A stretch of DNA of 47,335 nucleotides from a virus. Positions 1-10,408 of this stretch are shown in pieces. The DNA lies in IMG/VR virus record IMGVR_UViG_3300009705_003818, positions 1 through 47,335 of that record; one strand, 5' to 3'. Below the pieces are notes generated by a model. The model was not told where the DNA came from, ran no database searches, and was given only the letters and a program-made list of their open reading frames with translations. Each line of letters begins with the position of its first letter. Positions within the stretch are counted from its first letter, which is position 1. The translations under genes were made by a program, and so were the position numbers.

Positions 1-8
1 TGAATCAT

Positions 9-3000
9 ATGATCCCTAAGGTAACAGAGACAATGACCGCCGAAGAGGCGATATTTTACCTAGCAAGTATAGTAGCAACAGAACTCCAGACATCTATAGG
101 AATGACAGTTGACGCAACTGCTGGAGACGCTTCCTTAGTCGGCCAATTGACTCCTGATAATGTGCAATCGATGACCGCCACCACCATGCAGTCTTCAACT
201 CGTCCATGGACAAAAGTCTCTGAGATACCGATTGCTGATTATATGTTTTCGACGTTACGCATGCGCGGCGAAACTTCTCCGGGACTTTCATATGCCGGCG
301 TCGACTTTTCCGATAAAGGTCTATCGAGCACGATAAGATTCTCTGAGACCTCAACTGCCTCGTACGTGACGTTTCTTCCATACGACATGTTAGATCCGGC
401 TATTGATGGCGAGACAGAATATGAAAGCGTCGACCCGACCAAGCATACTTTTAAAACTGCGATTATGGACAAGCTCAGAGCTGACCCATCTCAGATAGCT
501 CCAGACGGATCTCTTCACGCTCTAATTAGTAATACAGTTTCCACAATCGACTCTCAAAACAGAGGCACTGGAGAATATTTTACTCGACTCCGGTCTCATA
601 GCGGCATAGGATCGACCAGACTTCTGATTACCCAGCTCTACGAGGACGTCGCTGCCATGATTGAGCAGTGTCAGCATGCGTCTCAGTCTTCCTACTCCAG
701 TGCTTTACACCAACTAATAGGACTTTCCAAGTTTATAAAGTCTAATAGATCAGGAAATTCCCAGAATAAAGTGCTAAAGTCAATGTTTTTTAGAAGGCTG
801 TGTCTTTACGATCTAACCCAAGGACTTACGCCCCAAGGTAGAGAGTACGCCGTCGACATCGGCCGCGGAGAACCCCATTCGAAAGACCCTACTAGTCTAT
901 ACCATAGCGACGCTTTTATGTCCTGGGCTGCTTCGAAGCTGTGGTCAGGCCCAATAGAGACAGTAGGCACATTAACAGAGTCTTACTTAGGCTACTACGA
1001 TCCTGACGTGGACTCTGAATTTGAGCAAACACAATTTTTTAGCATACTGGCCAGTCTATGTAATGACCAAGACGTCAAAGTGCCCGCAGGCATGGACGGA
1101 GGATTTCTCCAGGCCGCAAGGCTGACTCCTTCTGAAATCATGCTATTAACTCAGCCTGACGGCACAGACCCGCAATCATGGCCGTCCATTTATCCTGGCC
1201 AGAAGTTTGTCTTCACAGGTGACTCCGTCGTCCAGAATATGATGGGAACTCACTCCGACGGCTACATAGTAGGACAAATGCTTCACAATCGGGTTGAATC
1301 CATCTGTTCAATAGCGTCCTTCCAATTCGGGGGTCACAACGATGGCTCAGTCTCTGTGTTCCCAGAAGGAACGACCAGACACTCCGCCATGGACCGAAGC
1401 CAACTGATGGCTCTAATTTTTGAAATATATTTAATAATAATTGAAAGTACTCTTTCTGGTGACGTCGTTCTCGCCCCAGGCACAATAGAAGCTATGCTCG
1501 AGCACAGTACGGGCGTCGATCAAAGCCTTCAAGCCGGCTTAGGAAACTCTTCTGATTTAATCAAGACAATTTTTAAGCAACAGAGCGTTTATTCAAGGTT
1601 AATTCCCACACTTGTTCAAGACACCGGTGAAATAACTGGTTACAACGTCTCCGGTCCTCAGCCTACATGTAATTTAGAAGACATAACAAGCATCTTCAAA
1701 GCATTTAAACAGGTAAATTACAAAAACGTGCCATCAATTTGGCAAGAAGATGACCCACAATTTTTAAAAGATCTCGAATCTTTCGGCGGACTGATGGATC
1801 CATTTATGAGCATGCTCTCGGCAAATCAGGGAGTCTATGGCATCGATCCAAAAACAGGAACCTCAATAACTACGTCAAATGTTAGAAAAATGTTAATGAC
1901 TGCTGCTGATGAGCACTCTGCCCCTGCCGCTGCTTTTTCTCCAGCAGCAGTTTTGCTTTCTTTCTGGACAATTACCTTAGCAATTACATGGTTGCTAGCG
2001 GACTTTGCTGTTGATGATGACGCAGACTCAGAGTTAATAAATGCCTACAATAAAGTTCCTGATAGGTTTAGAAGCTTCTTGAGTAACACTAGCGTAAGGC
2101 AAATTGGAAATGCTACCTATAGACTAAAATTACTAGAACAAGCGGAAAGTAACTATGGGTTTACACCCACTGATTTCAATTCTAATCTCGATGAAGCTGC
2201 TTTATCATACCTTGAAACCTTCAATGACGATGAGACTCAAGACATTATATTCATAGGAGTACCAATAAGCTTAATGAGAAATCACTTATTGAAATACACC
2301 AATGAATTCTCAGATAAAACGTTTAATTCAGCTGAGTCATTAAAATATACAATATCTGCTGATAGATCAAGTGAATTTAGTGAGTTTGTAACGTTTACAC
2401 CAGACTTTGGTGGAATCGTATACGATAGCAAATACAGTATCAACAGAGAGATGATAGCTCTCGCAGCCGCCGCACCTGGTGCCTCCACCTTTGAAGATAT
2501 GCTCCTCCTCGCGGAGTTTTTCGTTGCAGGCGCGGACCTTGTGACACTTAGTACTAAGAAAGGACAGCAGATTTTTGAAGAAGGCGGCGCCGACGAACTA
2601 AAACTGGCTCGAACAGTTCTAGAATCTGAGATATTAAAATACATTTTTGAAAGAACAACAAGGCTGACAGTTTCTGAGTGGTGCCTTTCCGACAACAATA
2701 TAAACATGCAAGGCGTAACAGACCTGGCCAAATGGCACGGCCAGATAAAAACCAATAACGCTCCTTCTTTGAGCGAACCCGGAGGCGGCTTCAACAATAC
2801 AACCTATAAAAGTCTCTATAAAAAAGACACAGACCTCGAGAATCGACTAGAACCAGCAGGACTAGCAAAGTTTGCAGCAACTGCCGGGTACCCGTTGACA
2901 TTCGAGACGTCAAAAGAAAAACTTAGCAAAGTGCTAGAACCTCAGCTAGTAAGATCTGGCCAGGAGGCATACTATGCCGACCCACTGATAAGTAAAAAGT

Positions 3001-3287
3001 CGCTAGTTCTAAGTGAAATATTGTCTCATTCTCAACACGCAAGAGGAAATTCTATAGCGTCATCTGTCTTTACCCCGGGGATTTTTGATCTTGTGATAGG
3101 TGTGAGATTGGAAGGGATACACAATGACTGGATTACCGACACCGGTTCGATCCCTGAAGACACCTGGAAAGATGCAGCTGAAAGCTCTTCTGTAGGCCTC
3201 GCGTCAACTATAGATAATACAGTAAACGGTTTGATTCGAGTCGACAATTATCGATTAACAATAAGAACAGCACTGTCTGAAGGATAA
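9..3287 (+). CDS. Large virion structural protein, family not recognised
   Basis: This is a 1092-aa open frame. I do not recognise a named family. Its place at the head of a run of large structural genes, with the next ATG only 2 bases after its stop, makes a virion (probably tail or baseplate) role likely by context. One strongly hydrophobic stretch lies at about residues 644-668 (AAVLLSFWTITLAITWLLAD), flanked by acidic residues, and looks like a membrane-spanning helix, which is unusual in a soluble virion protein. The rest is polar and mixed, with no signal peptide. The frame stays open upstream to the window edge and the eight bases before the ATG hold no ribosome-binding site, so the true start may lie outside the window. 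Confidence 0.75.
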   Translation: MIPKVTETMTAEEAIFYLASIVATELQTSIGMTVDATAGDASLVGQLTPDNVQSMTATTMQSSTRPWTKVSEIPIADYMFSTLRMRGETSPGLSYAGVDFSDKGLSSTIRFSETSTASYVTFLPYDMLDPAIDGETEYESVDPTKHTFKTAIMDKLRADPSQIAPDGSLHALISNTVSTIDSQNRGTGEYFTRLRSHSGIGSTRLLITQLYEDVAAMIEQCQHASQSSYSSALHQLIGLSKFIKSNRSGNSQNKVLKSMFFRRLCLYDLTQGLTPQGREYAVDIGRGEPHSKDPTSLYHSDAFMSWAASKLWSGPIETVGTLTESYLGYYDPDVDSEFEQTQFFSILASLCNDQDVKVPAGMDGGFLQAARLTPSEIMLLTQPDGTDPQSWPSIYPGQKFVFTGDSVVQNMMGTHSDGYIVGQMLHNRVESICSIASFQFGGHNDGSVSVFPEGTTRHSAMDRSQLMALIFEIYLIIIESTLSGDVVLAPGTIEAMLEHSTGVDQSLQAGLGNSSDLIKTIFKQQSVYSRLIPTLVQDTGEITGYNVSGPQPTCNLEDITSIFKAFKQVNYKNVPSIWQEDDPQFLKDLESFGGLMDPFMSMLSANQGVYGIDPKTGTSITTSNVRKMLMTAADEHSAPAAAFSPAAVLLSFWTITLAITWLLADFAVDDDADSELINAYNKVPDRFRSFLSNTSVRQIGNATYRLKLLEQAESNYGFTPTDFNSNLDEAALSYLETFNDDETQDIIFIGVPISLMRNHLLKYTNEFSDKTFNSAESLKYTISADRSSEFSEFVTFTPDFGGIVYDSKYSINREMIALAAAAPGASTFEDMLLLAEFFVAGADLVTLSTKKGQQIFEEGGADELKLARTVLESEILKYIFERTTRLTVSEWCLSDNNINMQGVTDLAKWHGQIKTNNAPSLSEPGGGFNNTTYKSLYKKDTDLENRLEPAGLAKFAATAGYPLTFETSKEKLSKVLEPQLVRSGQEAYYADPLISKKSLVLSEILSHSQHARGNSIASSVFTPGIFDLVIGVRLEGIHNDWITDTGSIPEDTWKDAAESSSVGLASTIDNTVNGLIRVDNYRLTIRTALSEG

Positions 3288-3289
3288 AA

Positions 3290-5260
3290 ATGGCTATTAT
3301 CGCATCTAGATTTTTTACAAAGTGCTTGATACCCAGGCCGGCTCAATCATCCGCAAAGTTTGTATACAACTACTTTGTCCCGGATGAGGCTGAAAACGAG
3401 ACAGGTTTTTCTAGTTATGATGACGGACAGTTTTCAAATACTAGCTATCAAATGGACGGTACTGCTTATCTACTAGATGATCAAGGAAACAAACTAATAC
3501 TTGATAATTTCGGAAATCTGGTTGGAGAAGATGTCATTCAGCAGAGATCTCCCCGCTTTACAGAAGTAACCTGGACGCCCTCTGATGATACAGCAACTCA
3601 GCCGATCGGGGATATAGAAGATTTAAAAAAAGTCGATGACGACGGAATATTAATTCGACAAGAAGACATATCATCTGTTTTAGACACACAGATCAAGGTA
3701 TTCGATCCTAGATTGAGGAAAAGACTGGATACGAAGCTTAAGCTGTTACACGATTTATCGGTTGATCCTACTGATCAGTATGATTCCTGGGAAGCGTATT
3801 ACGACACAGGCGTACACTATACAGAAACAGGGATTGGCACCATGCAGATTATGGTAGACCTCTTAGTTGCTGGTACCAGCACTCACCGACCAACTAAAAC
3901 AACGACGGAAACAAATAATAAAATTTCAAGTCTCATAGATCTCAATACGTCCACAGATATTAGAAATGTAAATGATTTAGGCGTTGACGTAGAAACCCCT
4001 GTTTTTGAAGATGCAGCTTCCCTCCTTCTCGATATAAAGTATGACAGAAGACTTCTAGAACATTCTGTTAGTAATGATATGTCTAGAACGTACTACGCTA
4101 GAAGACAAGTAAAGAATTACACAAAAGTTGTTGATGCTGTAAATCTACCAAACCTGCCAGCAGAGTCAGATCCGACGGGCACCAGTTTGTCAACCGGCGA
4201 CGCAAGATTTGAGACAATAACAAGCCAATCTCCGTACTTAAAATCCTTGGCCAAAGAATCCCAGGCAACTTCTCCTATGACTCAATTTGATCTTGTTGGG
4301 TATATTGTAGAAAGATACGATGCAAAAAGAGATATTAATCTAAACGACCCTCAGAAAACTTTTTATGTAAACTCTGCTATAGCAACCAGCTTAATAGACA
4401 CAGAATTAGCGTATGGATCCTCATACTATTACATGGTGAGATCTGTGTACATGAGAGATTTTACAGGCTTAGACGGAACCTCAGGCCAAATTTTACAACA
4501 GAGACAGTTTTTTGCGAGCTACCCTACAGACCCAATGTTTATAGAGACTGTCGAATCTACCCCGCCCACAGAGCCTGACGGCCTTTTTTATAAGTTTAAC
4601 TACACAGATAAGAAAGGTCTTATACTTACATGGCAATATCCAGTCGGCCGTCAAAGAGATACGAAATATTTTCAAGTTTTTAGAAGAAAGACAATCGATG
4701 ATCCTTTCACATGCATTGCTGAGTTAGACTTTAACAATGCAACAATAAAAATAGGCAGAATGGAAAAAGTCCACGAAAATCAAGTCCGCCTCTGCACCGG
4801 AACAACTACTTTTTACGAGGATATTGATTTTACAAGAAATTCTTCGTATATTTACACAATAGCTGCCATCGATGCGCATGGGCTATCATCTGGGTATAGT
4901 GCACAAACTTTGGTAACTTTTGACAGTGATACAAATAAGATAAAACTTAAGGCGGTATCAAGATCAGGAGCCCCAAAGCAGTATCCTAACTTTTTCGTAG
5001 ACCCAGATTTAGACGAAAACACATACGTAAGAACACTCACCCAAGACGTAATGACTTCAAGCGGCAAGAGCAAAGTAAGACTATTTTTTGATTCTGATTG
5101 TGAAATTTATAAATCAACAACCTCAGATGGTGTTGAAGAAACTCATACACATACAGGATTAAGTGAAAATAATATTGTCTACAAATTGCACATGATTAAT
5201 TTAGATAGACAGAAAGACGATTCAGTGGAAATAACATTTAAAGATTTTAGAAATACGTAA
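3290..5260 (+). CDS. Virion structural protein with a fibronectin type III-like segment
   Basis: The 656-aa product begins MAIIASRFFTKCLIPRP. At roughly residues 418-545 the spacing of TPPTEPDGL, a LTWQYP strand, YFQVFRRK and YIYTIAAIDAHGLSSGYS matches a fibronectin type III beta sandwich, with the usual proline-rich lead-in and the conserved Tyr before the last strand. Such domains are common in phage tail and baseplate proteins, where they support assembly or binding to carbohydrate surfaces. The rest is rich in Asp, Thr and Ser and has no recognised motif. It starts 2 bases after the previous stop and precedes another structural gene by 62 bases, so it belongs to the same late cluster. The fold call rests on pattern reading only. 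Confidence 0.7.
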   Translation: MAIIASRFFTKCLIPRPAQSSAKFVYNYFVPDEAENETGFSSYDDGQFSNTSYQMDGTAYLLDDQGNKLILDNFGNLVGEDVIQQRSPRFTEVTWTPSDDTATQPIGDIEDLKKVDDDGILIRQEDISSVLDTQIKVFDPRLRKRLDTKLKLLHDLSVDPTDQYDSWEAYYDTGVHYTETGIGTMQIMVDLLVAGTSTHRPTKTTTETNNKISSLIDLNTSTDIRNVNDLGVDVETPVFEDAASLLLDIKYDRRLLEHSVSNDMSRTYYARRQVKNYTKVVDAVNLPNLPAESDPTGTSLSTGDARFETITSQSPYLKSLAKESQATSPMTQFDLVGYIVERYDAKRDINLNDPQKTFYVNSAIATSLIDTELAYGSSYYYMVRSVYMRDFTGLDGTSGQILQQRQFFASYPTDPMFIETVESTPPTEPDGLFYKFNYTDKKGLILTWQYPVGRQRDTKYFQVFRRKTIDDPFTCIAELDFNNATIKIGRMEKVHENQVRLCTGTTTFYEDIDFTRNSSYIYTIAAIDAHGLSSGYSAQTLVTFDSDTNKIKLKAVSRSGAPKQYPNFFVDPDLDENTYVRTLTQDVMTSSGKSKVRLFFDSDCEIYKSTTSDGVEETHTHTGLSENNIVYKLHMINLDRQKDDSVEITFKDFRNT

Positions 5261-5322
5261 GATGATAAGCTTACTATTTACTGAACACTAGAGAACAATA
5301 TACTTATTTAGCGAGGTACAGC

Positions 5323-6045
5323 ATGGGATTTTTAGATCATTCTACAAACAATATTATAATAGACGCAGTATTGACCGACTATGGCCGCCGGCTTTTAGCA
5401 GAGAATCAAGGTGCTTTTAAGATAGCATTTTTCTCTCTTGGTGACGACGAGATAGACTATACTACCATAAAGAAGTTTGGAAGAACTGTTGGAAAAGAAA
5501 AAATTGCAAAAAATACGCCAATATTCGAAGCACAGACTGCGGCAACGCAGGCTTTAAAGCATCGTCTAATAACTTTACCAGACCCTTTAGTTTCAAAGAT
5601 GCCGTCAATGAAATTCACAGTCTCTGAGGGAGGCACATCGTCGACCACAGTAACGAATCTTGTGACGATGACATCTGAACAATCGTTAGCCACAGTAAAG
5701 TTCGAACAAGAAATAGGAACATCTGGGACAGTTCCAGACGGCCTGTCTGATCAGACTTACACTATTTTGATCAATGATAGGTTCTTTTCACTCACTTCGG
5801 GTGTCAAGATAAATACACAACCCAACTCTAGAATTGCGGCCTATTCTCAAACAAAGACGTCAATTTCTTCTACGACAAATGCTTCAAATGTAGAAGTAAA
5901 ACTTCAGAGGAAGACGCTAGACGACACAACATATACGCAGTTTGGTGATTACTCGAACAAGAATCAAATAACAACTGTAGTAAGCGTTATAGGTGATCAG
6001 TCAGGTCTAAGAAAAGACATAAAGGTCCAATTTACAAAACCATGA
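5323..6045 (+). CDS. Conserved phage structural protein (DAVLTDYGRRLLA family)
   Basis: This 240-aa protein starts MGFLDHSTNNIIIDAVLTDY and continues with GRRLLAENQG and SLGDDEIDY. That N-terminal pattern (LDAVLTDxGRxxLA followed by LGDDEINY) recurs, to my knowledge, in tail-region proteins of many large myoviruses, usually annotated only as structural protein. The C-terminal half is Thr/Ser-rich and beta-like, ending in KDIKVQFTKP. A GCGAGG ribosome-binding site lies just upstream of the ATG. It is the first of three adjacent genes (with 6080 and 7346) of similar style that probably form one virion substructure. No enzymatic motif is visible. Confidence 0.75.
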   Translation: MGFLDHSTNNIIIDAVLTDYGRRLLAENQGAFKIAFFSLGDDEIDYTTIKKFGRTVGKEKIAKNTPIFEAQTAATQALKHRLITLPDPLVSKMPSMKFTVSEGGTSSTTVTNLVTMTSEQSLATVKFEQEIGTSGTVPDGLSDQTYTILINDRFFSLTSGVKINTQPNSRIAAYSQTKTSISSTTNASNVEVKLQRKTLDDTTYTQFGDYSNKNQITTVVSVIGDQSGLRKDIKVQFTKP

Positions 6046-6079
6046 TGAGTGACAAGATGAACAAGTCAGGAGATAAATA

Positions 6080-7330
6080 ATGGCACTGCTAACAGGCGGA
6101 AGCTTTAAAAGAATAAACACAGAAGACATAAAGACAAGAAGAACAAACTTAAATCAGCTTGTCGATATAATTCAGGAAGATATATCTGGGTCTAGTACTA
6201 GACGGACTTACCAAGTTTTTGTCACCGGTGGCGTAGGCCCAGGTGTGACGAGTTCTTTGTATCAGACAGTTTATGATCAAGACTTCACATTACAGACAGC
6301 CAATCCACTGTTTGATATGACTGTTGGCTTGTACGAATCAGGCAGTACAGTTACGAATGCAAAAACAAATACTGACACTGCTGATAAGATGCTATTCAAT
6401 TCTCAGTCACTCATGATGAGAGAGAAAGTCGATATCTACAGACAGCACGCTGCAACTCTGCTTGGAGATTCTACTGATTCTTTTTATGCGCCTTTTAATT
6501 CAACCGACGCCACTAACAGAATCGATGAAGCACTTTTTCTAAACTTCAAGAGGTTGTTCACGCGTGATGGTCTTAAAAGAGAGACATTTGCGACAAAGAT
6601 TTTTAGAAGCGCCTCCGACTGCCAATCCGGCGGCAACGCCATCGGACGATCAAATATTTACGCCACGTCCGAAGACGGCTCTACAATTTTTAGTGATATT
6701 GGCTCTACAAGTACACAAACAATTTCTTTTGGTGGTGCAGTAGGTAATATTGTAAACGCATCTGTTACAAGTGAAGTAGTAGGCCTCATTTTCTATGACA
6801 GAGGCCAAGTTGTCTTGGACATTGACAGAGTTTTCTCAGGATCTCAAGCGCTTTCTGGAACAATTCCCGCGATGTCCATAGCTTCTACAACTCAGGGTGC
6901 GACCATTGCCCAAGGATTCACAGTAATGGGTTCAAATGCAGGTAATCCGGATGCGAAATTAGTTCCTGACTTTCTTGTGTCTTCTTCGATCGACAATATC
7001 GTGGACCACTTTTCCACAACAAGATTCTCTTCAGGAACATTAACAGCAGCAACATTTCAAAACCAGACAAACATCAATTCTACGTTGGTGTTCTGCAGAG
7101 CAACTGCGGACGAATTTAACTTCTCCAGTAATCCAACATTCACAGACTCATCCAACAAATTAGTCGTAATAGACTCCGGCCAAGAAGATACACAGCGAAG
7201 CTTTACATTCCCAACGACTGTAGGTCTTCACGATCAGTTCGGAAATCTTTTGGCAGTAGCCAAAATGTCTAGACCAATAGAAAAGAATGATGAGAAAGAT
7301 GTGACATTTAGGATTCGTCTGGACTTCTAA
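6080..7330 (+). CDS. Virion structural protein sharing a C-terminal module with its neighbour
   Basis: The 416-aa product begins MALLTGGSFKRINTEDIKTR and has an AGGAG ribosome-binding site 7 bases before its ATG. The body is Ser/Thr-rich with long beta-prone segments and no catalytic motif. Its last 30 or so residues (LHDQFGNLLAVAKMSRP, then FRIRLDF) closely resemble the end of the next gene's product (LHDDNLNIVGRAHLAQP, then IKLRMDF). This suggests a common C-terminal domain, perhaps for docking on the same partner. The position among large late genes supports a tail or baseplate-associated role. The exact function is unknown. Confidence 0.72.
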   Translation: MALLTGGSFKRINTEDIKTRRTNLNQLVDIIQEDISGSSTRRTYQVFVTGGVGPGVTSSLYQTVYDQDFTLQTANPLFDMTVGLYESGSTVTNAKTNTDTADKMLFNSQSLMMREKVDIYRQHAATLLGDSTDSFYAPFNSTDATNRIDEALFLNFKRLFTRDGLKRETFATKIFRSASDCQSGGNAIGRSNIYATSEDGSTIFSDIGSTSTQTISFGGAVGNIVNASVTSEVVGLIFYDRGQVVLDIDRVFSGSQALSGTIPAMSIASTTQGATIAQGFTVMGSNAGNPDAKLVPDFLVSSSIDNIVDHFSTTRFSSGTLTAATFQNQTNINSTLVFCRATADEFNFSSNPTFTDSSNKLVVIDSGQEDTQRSFTFPTTVGLHDQFGNLLAVAKMSRPIEKNDEKDVTFRIRLDF

Positions 7331-7345
7331 TGAGGAGCCTAGATA

Positions 7346-9814
7346 GTGGCAATTATAAAGCTCGGCCCTGAGAATTTTCAAAATTATGAGTTGGTCGCAA
7401 ACCCAACGAAGACTTTTGAGTCAAGCTCCTCTGGAGTTACTGGCTCGATTGCCCTCTTTGCAGACGCGTCAACCAGCTTAAAAGATCTAGATCCTACATT
7501 TGGTGTAAGTGAAGAAGGCTATGACGACAACTACATAGACTCTGTTCGTATTGATATCCAAACTGCGTATGCCGATGGCACTTACGACGGCTACGGCGAC
7601 GCGGCAATGCAGACATATCTTGACGCTGTTAATAACCACCCACAAGGCGACCGCCAAAACAAAAGACAGGAAGTTCTAAGATTTATACCGGGCGCCAAAC
7701 CAGATAAGAATTTTCAAAGCAAGCAAGTAATAAAGAAGTGCCTTTTTCCATACTACATAAACGAATTAGAATCTTTAGACTGGGCCTACACAAACTATAA
7801 CTGCTTAAATTTCTTCACAGCGTCCACAGTCCCGTCTGAGTCTGCGCTAATATACCCAGCCGGAACAGGATCAGTTGCAGATCAAGATCTGAATTATTAT
7901 GCGCCCAGCTCGAGCTTTACTTTTGACTTTTTTATAAAACCGAAACTTGGCCCGCTTTTACCTTCTGAGGAGTACAAGGCAGGAACAATACTGCATATGT
8001 CATCATGTTATGCAATAAGTCTAGTCACAGGCTCTTCTCTAGGGCCTAACGGATTGGCCGACAAGTTCAGAATTCTACTACAGCTAAGTCAAAGTGCTGA
8101 TATTAGGCCGTCCTTATGTAATATTGGAGCTTCTGAAGTTACTCATACCAACGGCCCTGACCAGGGATTCCTTTATGCAACGACAGATAATAGCTTATCA
8201 AAGGATGAGTGGCATCATATTACCTTACGCTGGCCTGGAACTTTAGTGAATGGAGGCTCCGGATCTATTGATATCGACGGGGTCAAAAACAAAGAGTTTG
8301 TAATAACATCTGGGACTGTTATGCAAGCAAGTCAATCCGGAGCGACAACTGATGACCCCAACGCTGTCTTTGTAGGAAACTTCTACGAAGGAACCAACTC
8401 AGGCGAACAGGCAATTTCAAGATTCTTTGCCTCCACTGTTGCAGCCAACCAGGGACTAACACCCTTTCCAGGATCAGGGGACGCAGACCCCATAAACATT
8501 ACACTAGGGCACCCACTTCGAGCTGAAGTTCATGACATAAAGATATACAATTCTTACAAGACAGACAAAGAAGTGATAAGTCTTGGCAAAAAAGGCCCTA
8601 CTTCACTCGATCCTGATCTATTGTTTTATGTACCTCCGTTTTTTGTTCAAGAAACACGACCCAGAAATATCCTGCAGACACCGTTTTTCGATACAACCGG
8701 GACGTCAGAAGATCCATTTAATGTCGCCCTGTCGTTTGGAGTAGGCGGCCTCGAAATAAATCTAGAAAACTTTAGCAGAGAGTTTGTTAGAGGAGAGTAT
8801 CCAAGACTTCATAATTTGACGTCATCAATAATCAATGCCCAGGTACAAGAAGAAGGCCTTACCGCCAATGATATTTTGTATGCTACCGGGTCGTCACTAA
8901 AAAGACTTTACACGCTTCTACCATGTGATAACGGAAGGTTTCTACCTGGGTTTAACCTCCTATCAACAGGATCAGATCAGTCTAGTAAGTTTGTTGACAG
9001 CTTTGGTATAACAAGACTTGATTTAGTAAGCTTAGAAGATATGGTGTCTACGGCAAGTCTGCCCACAGGCCTAAGATCACTAGAATCTGTACCTTCTAGA
9101 ACAGTAACCATCGGCGGAACAATGACCTTGCCGGAGGGGATCGCTGCCGATGATGCAAGTGTTCAATATGGGACAGGATCTTTTCTCTTCGATCTTCAGG
9201 GAGCATCACCAGAAGATCCCAGCGTCGCGCCTGGCAGTATATTAACGATCTTGCAAAGAACTGGAGACCCTAGTTCTAATGAAATAGTCATGTTTGATGT
9301 GTCAAACATGTTTTATGGTGATAGAATAAAGAGGGGATCTTTAGTCCTGGAAGATCTAAACCCAACTGGCTCGGCCGACGCATTTACGTTAACATTAAGA
9401 GATGACAAACATGGCCGAATCTATAGAGCTGATACTCCTCTGTCCGGAGCCGCAACATGGAACTCCGTCGGAAATATTATGTATGATGAAGGGCTCATAT
9501 TAATTAAGTCACCTCACCTTCCATTCTTTGGAAAAGAAAGGTTCAAGATAAAGTTTGAAGGAGAAAGATCTGTATATGTTTTCGAAGTATCAATTCCCGT
9601 CAACGAAAATCTTCATAATTCGTCTTCGAACCCGTCCTATAGACAACTCCGTCCATCAGATTACTCTAACGAGAGCGCAACCGACTTTACTTACATTACC
9701 GGTATACAATTACACGATGACAATTTAAATATAGTAGGCCGCGCGCATCTCGCGCAACCGTTCGTCAAAAGAGAGTCAGATAGAGTGGTTATAAAGTTAA
9801 GGATGGACTTTTAG
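7346..9814 (+). CDS. Virion structural protein with a LamG/concanavalin-like segment
   Basis: The gene starts at a GTG with GAGGAG about 9 bases upstream and encodes 822 aa. Residues about 185-345 contain SFTFDFFIKPKLG, an ILLQLSQ strand, and DEWHHITLRWPG followed by a glycine-rich turn and IDIDG. That order is characteristic of LamG/concanavalin A-like jelly rolls, which in phages often bind sugars. The C-terminus (IQLHDDNLNIVGRAHL ... VVIKLRMDF) repeats the terminal module of the preceding protein. The stop codon shares one base with the GTG of the resolvase gene downstream. A host-surface-binding or baseplate-periphery role is plausible but inferred. Confidence 0.72.
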   Translation: MAIIKLGPENFQNYELVANPTKTFESSSSGVTGSIALFADASTSLKDLDPTFGVSEEGYDDNYIDSVRIDIQTAYADGTYDGYGDAAMQTYLDAVNNHPQGDRQNKRQEVLRFIPGAKPDKNFQSKQVIKKCLFPYYINELESLDWAYTNYNCLNFFTASTVPSESALIYPAGTGSVADQDLNYYAPSSSFTFDFFIKPKLGPLLPSEEYKAGTILHMSSCYAISLVTGSSLGPNGLADKFRILLQLSQSADIRPSLCNIGASEVTHTNGPDQGFLYATTDNSLSKDEWHHITLRWPGTLVNGGSGSIDIDGVKNKEFVITSGTVMQASQSGATTDDPNAVFVGNFYEGTNSGEQAISRFFASTVAANQGLTPFPGSGDADPINITLGHPLRAEVHDIKIYNSYKTDKEVISLGKKGPTSLDPDLLFYVPPFFVQETRPRNILQTPFFDTTGTSEDPFNVALSFGVGGLEINLENFSREFVRGEYPRLHNLTSSIINAQVQEEGLTANDILYATGSSLKRLYTLLPCDNGRFLPGFNLLSTGSDQSSKFVDSFGITRLDLVSLEDMVSTASLPTGLRSLESVPSRTVTIGGTMTLPEGIAADDASVQYGTGSFLFDLQGASPEDPSVAPGSILTILQRTGDPSSNEIVMFDVSNMFYGDRIKRGSLVLEDLNPTGSADAFTLTLRDDKHGRIYRADTPLSGAATWNSVGNIMYDEGLILIKSPHLPFFGKERFKIKFEGERSVYVFEVSIPVNENLHNSSSNPSYRQLRPSDYSNESATDFTYITGIQLHDDNLNIVGRAHLAQPFVKRESDRVVIKLRMDF

Positions 9815-10374
9815 TGTTAGTTTTAGGTTTGGACATATCAACCTCCATCACAGCGTACTCTCTGATGGACACAGAAGCCCCTCAGAGTGATTGTTTAGTA
9901 AAGTCTGAAGGAATACACCTTTCACAACACAAGTCCATCTACGATAAAGCAGAGTGTTTCAAAGCAGTTCTTCTAGAATTACACAAAAAATACCAGATAG
10001 ATGAAATCATCGTCGAAGAAGCTCTACAATCTTTCCGTCGAGGGTTTTCTTCCGCAAAGACACTTTCCACTTTGTCAAAGTTCAACGGAATTATCTGCTA
10101 CTTATCAGAAGATATTTTTAAAATTCCAGTTGAACTAGTCAATGTGACCCATGCAAGATCCAGTCTAGGCATTAAAATAGACAGAAAATCAGACGTCAAT
10201 CTAAAAGATCAAGTTTTTAATTGGGTGTCAAAGCGACCAGAGTTTGAATCTTTTTTGTGGCCTACAAAAACAATGAAGTCAGGCCCACGCAAAGGAAAAA
10301 CAATAAATGACCCATGCTGCTATGATATTGCAGATGCCGCTGTCATGTCCCTGTACAGAATAGATAAGTTATAG
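9814..10374 (+). CDS. RuvC-like Holliday junction resolvase
   Basis: This 186-aa protein has the acidic residues of the RuvC/RNase H fold: D7 in LVLGLDIST after the first strand, E68/E69 in IIVEEAL, and D171/D174 in CYDIADAAVMSL near the C-terminus. The length suits a phage RuvC-type resolvase. The expected role is cleavage of Holliday or branched junctions in replicated DNA before packaging; T4 uses the unrelated endonuclease VII for this job. The start is a GTG overlapping the previous TAG by one base, so translation is probably coupled. It leads a small DNA-processing group with the primase and the Mre11-Rad50 fusion. Another RNase H-fold nuclease is possible. Confidence 0.85.
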   Translation: MLVLGLDISTSITAYSLMDTEAPQSDCLVKSEGIHLSQHKSIYDKAECFKAVLLELHKKYQIDEIIVEEALQSFRRGFSSAKTLSTLSKFNGIICYLSEDIFKIPVELVNVTHARSSLGIKIDRKSDVNLKDQVFNWVSKRPEFESFLWPTKTMKSGPRKGKTINDPCCYDIADAAVMSLYRIDKL

Positions 10375-10408
10375 ACTTGAACATAGTAGTGCACATTCGT
10401 ATTATTGA

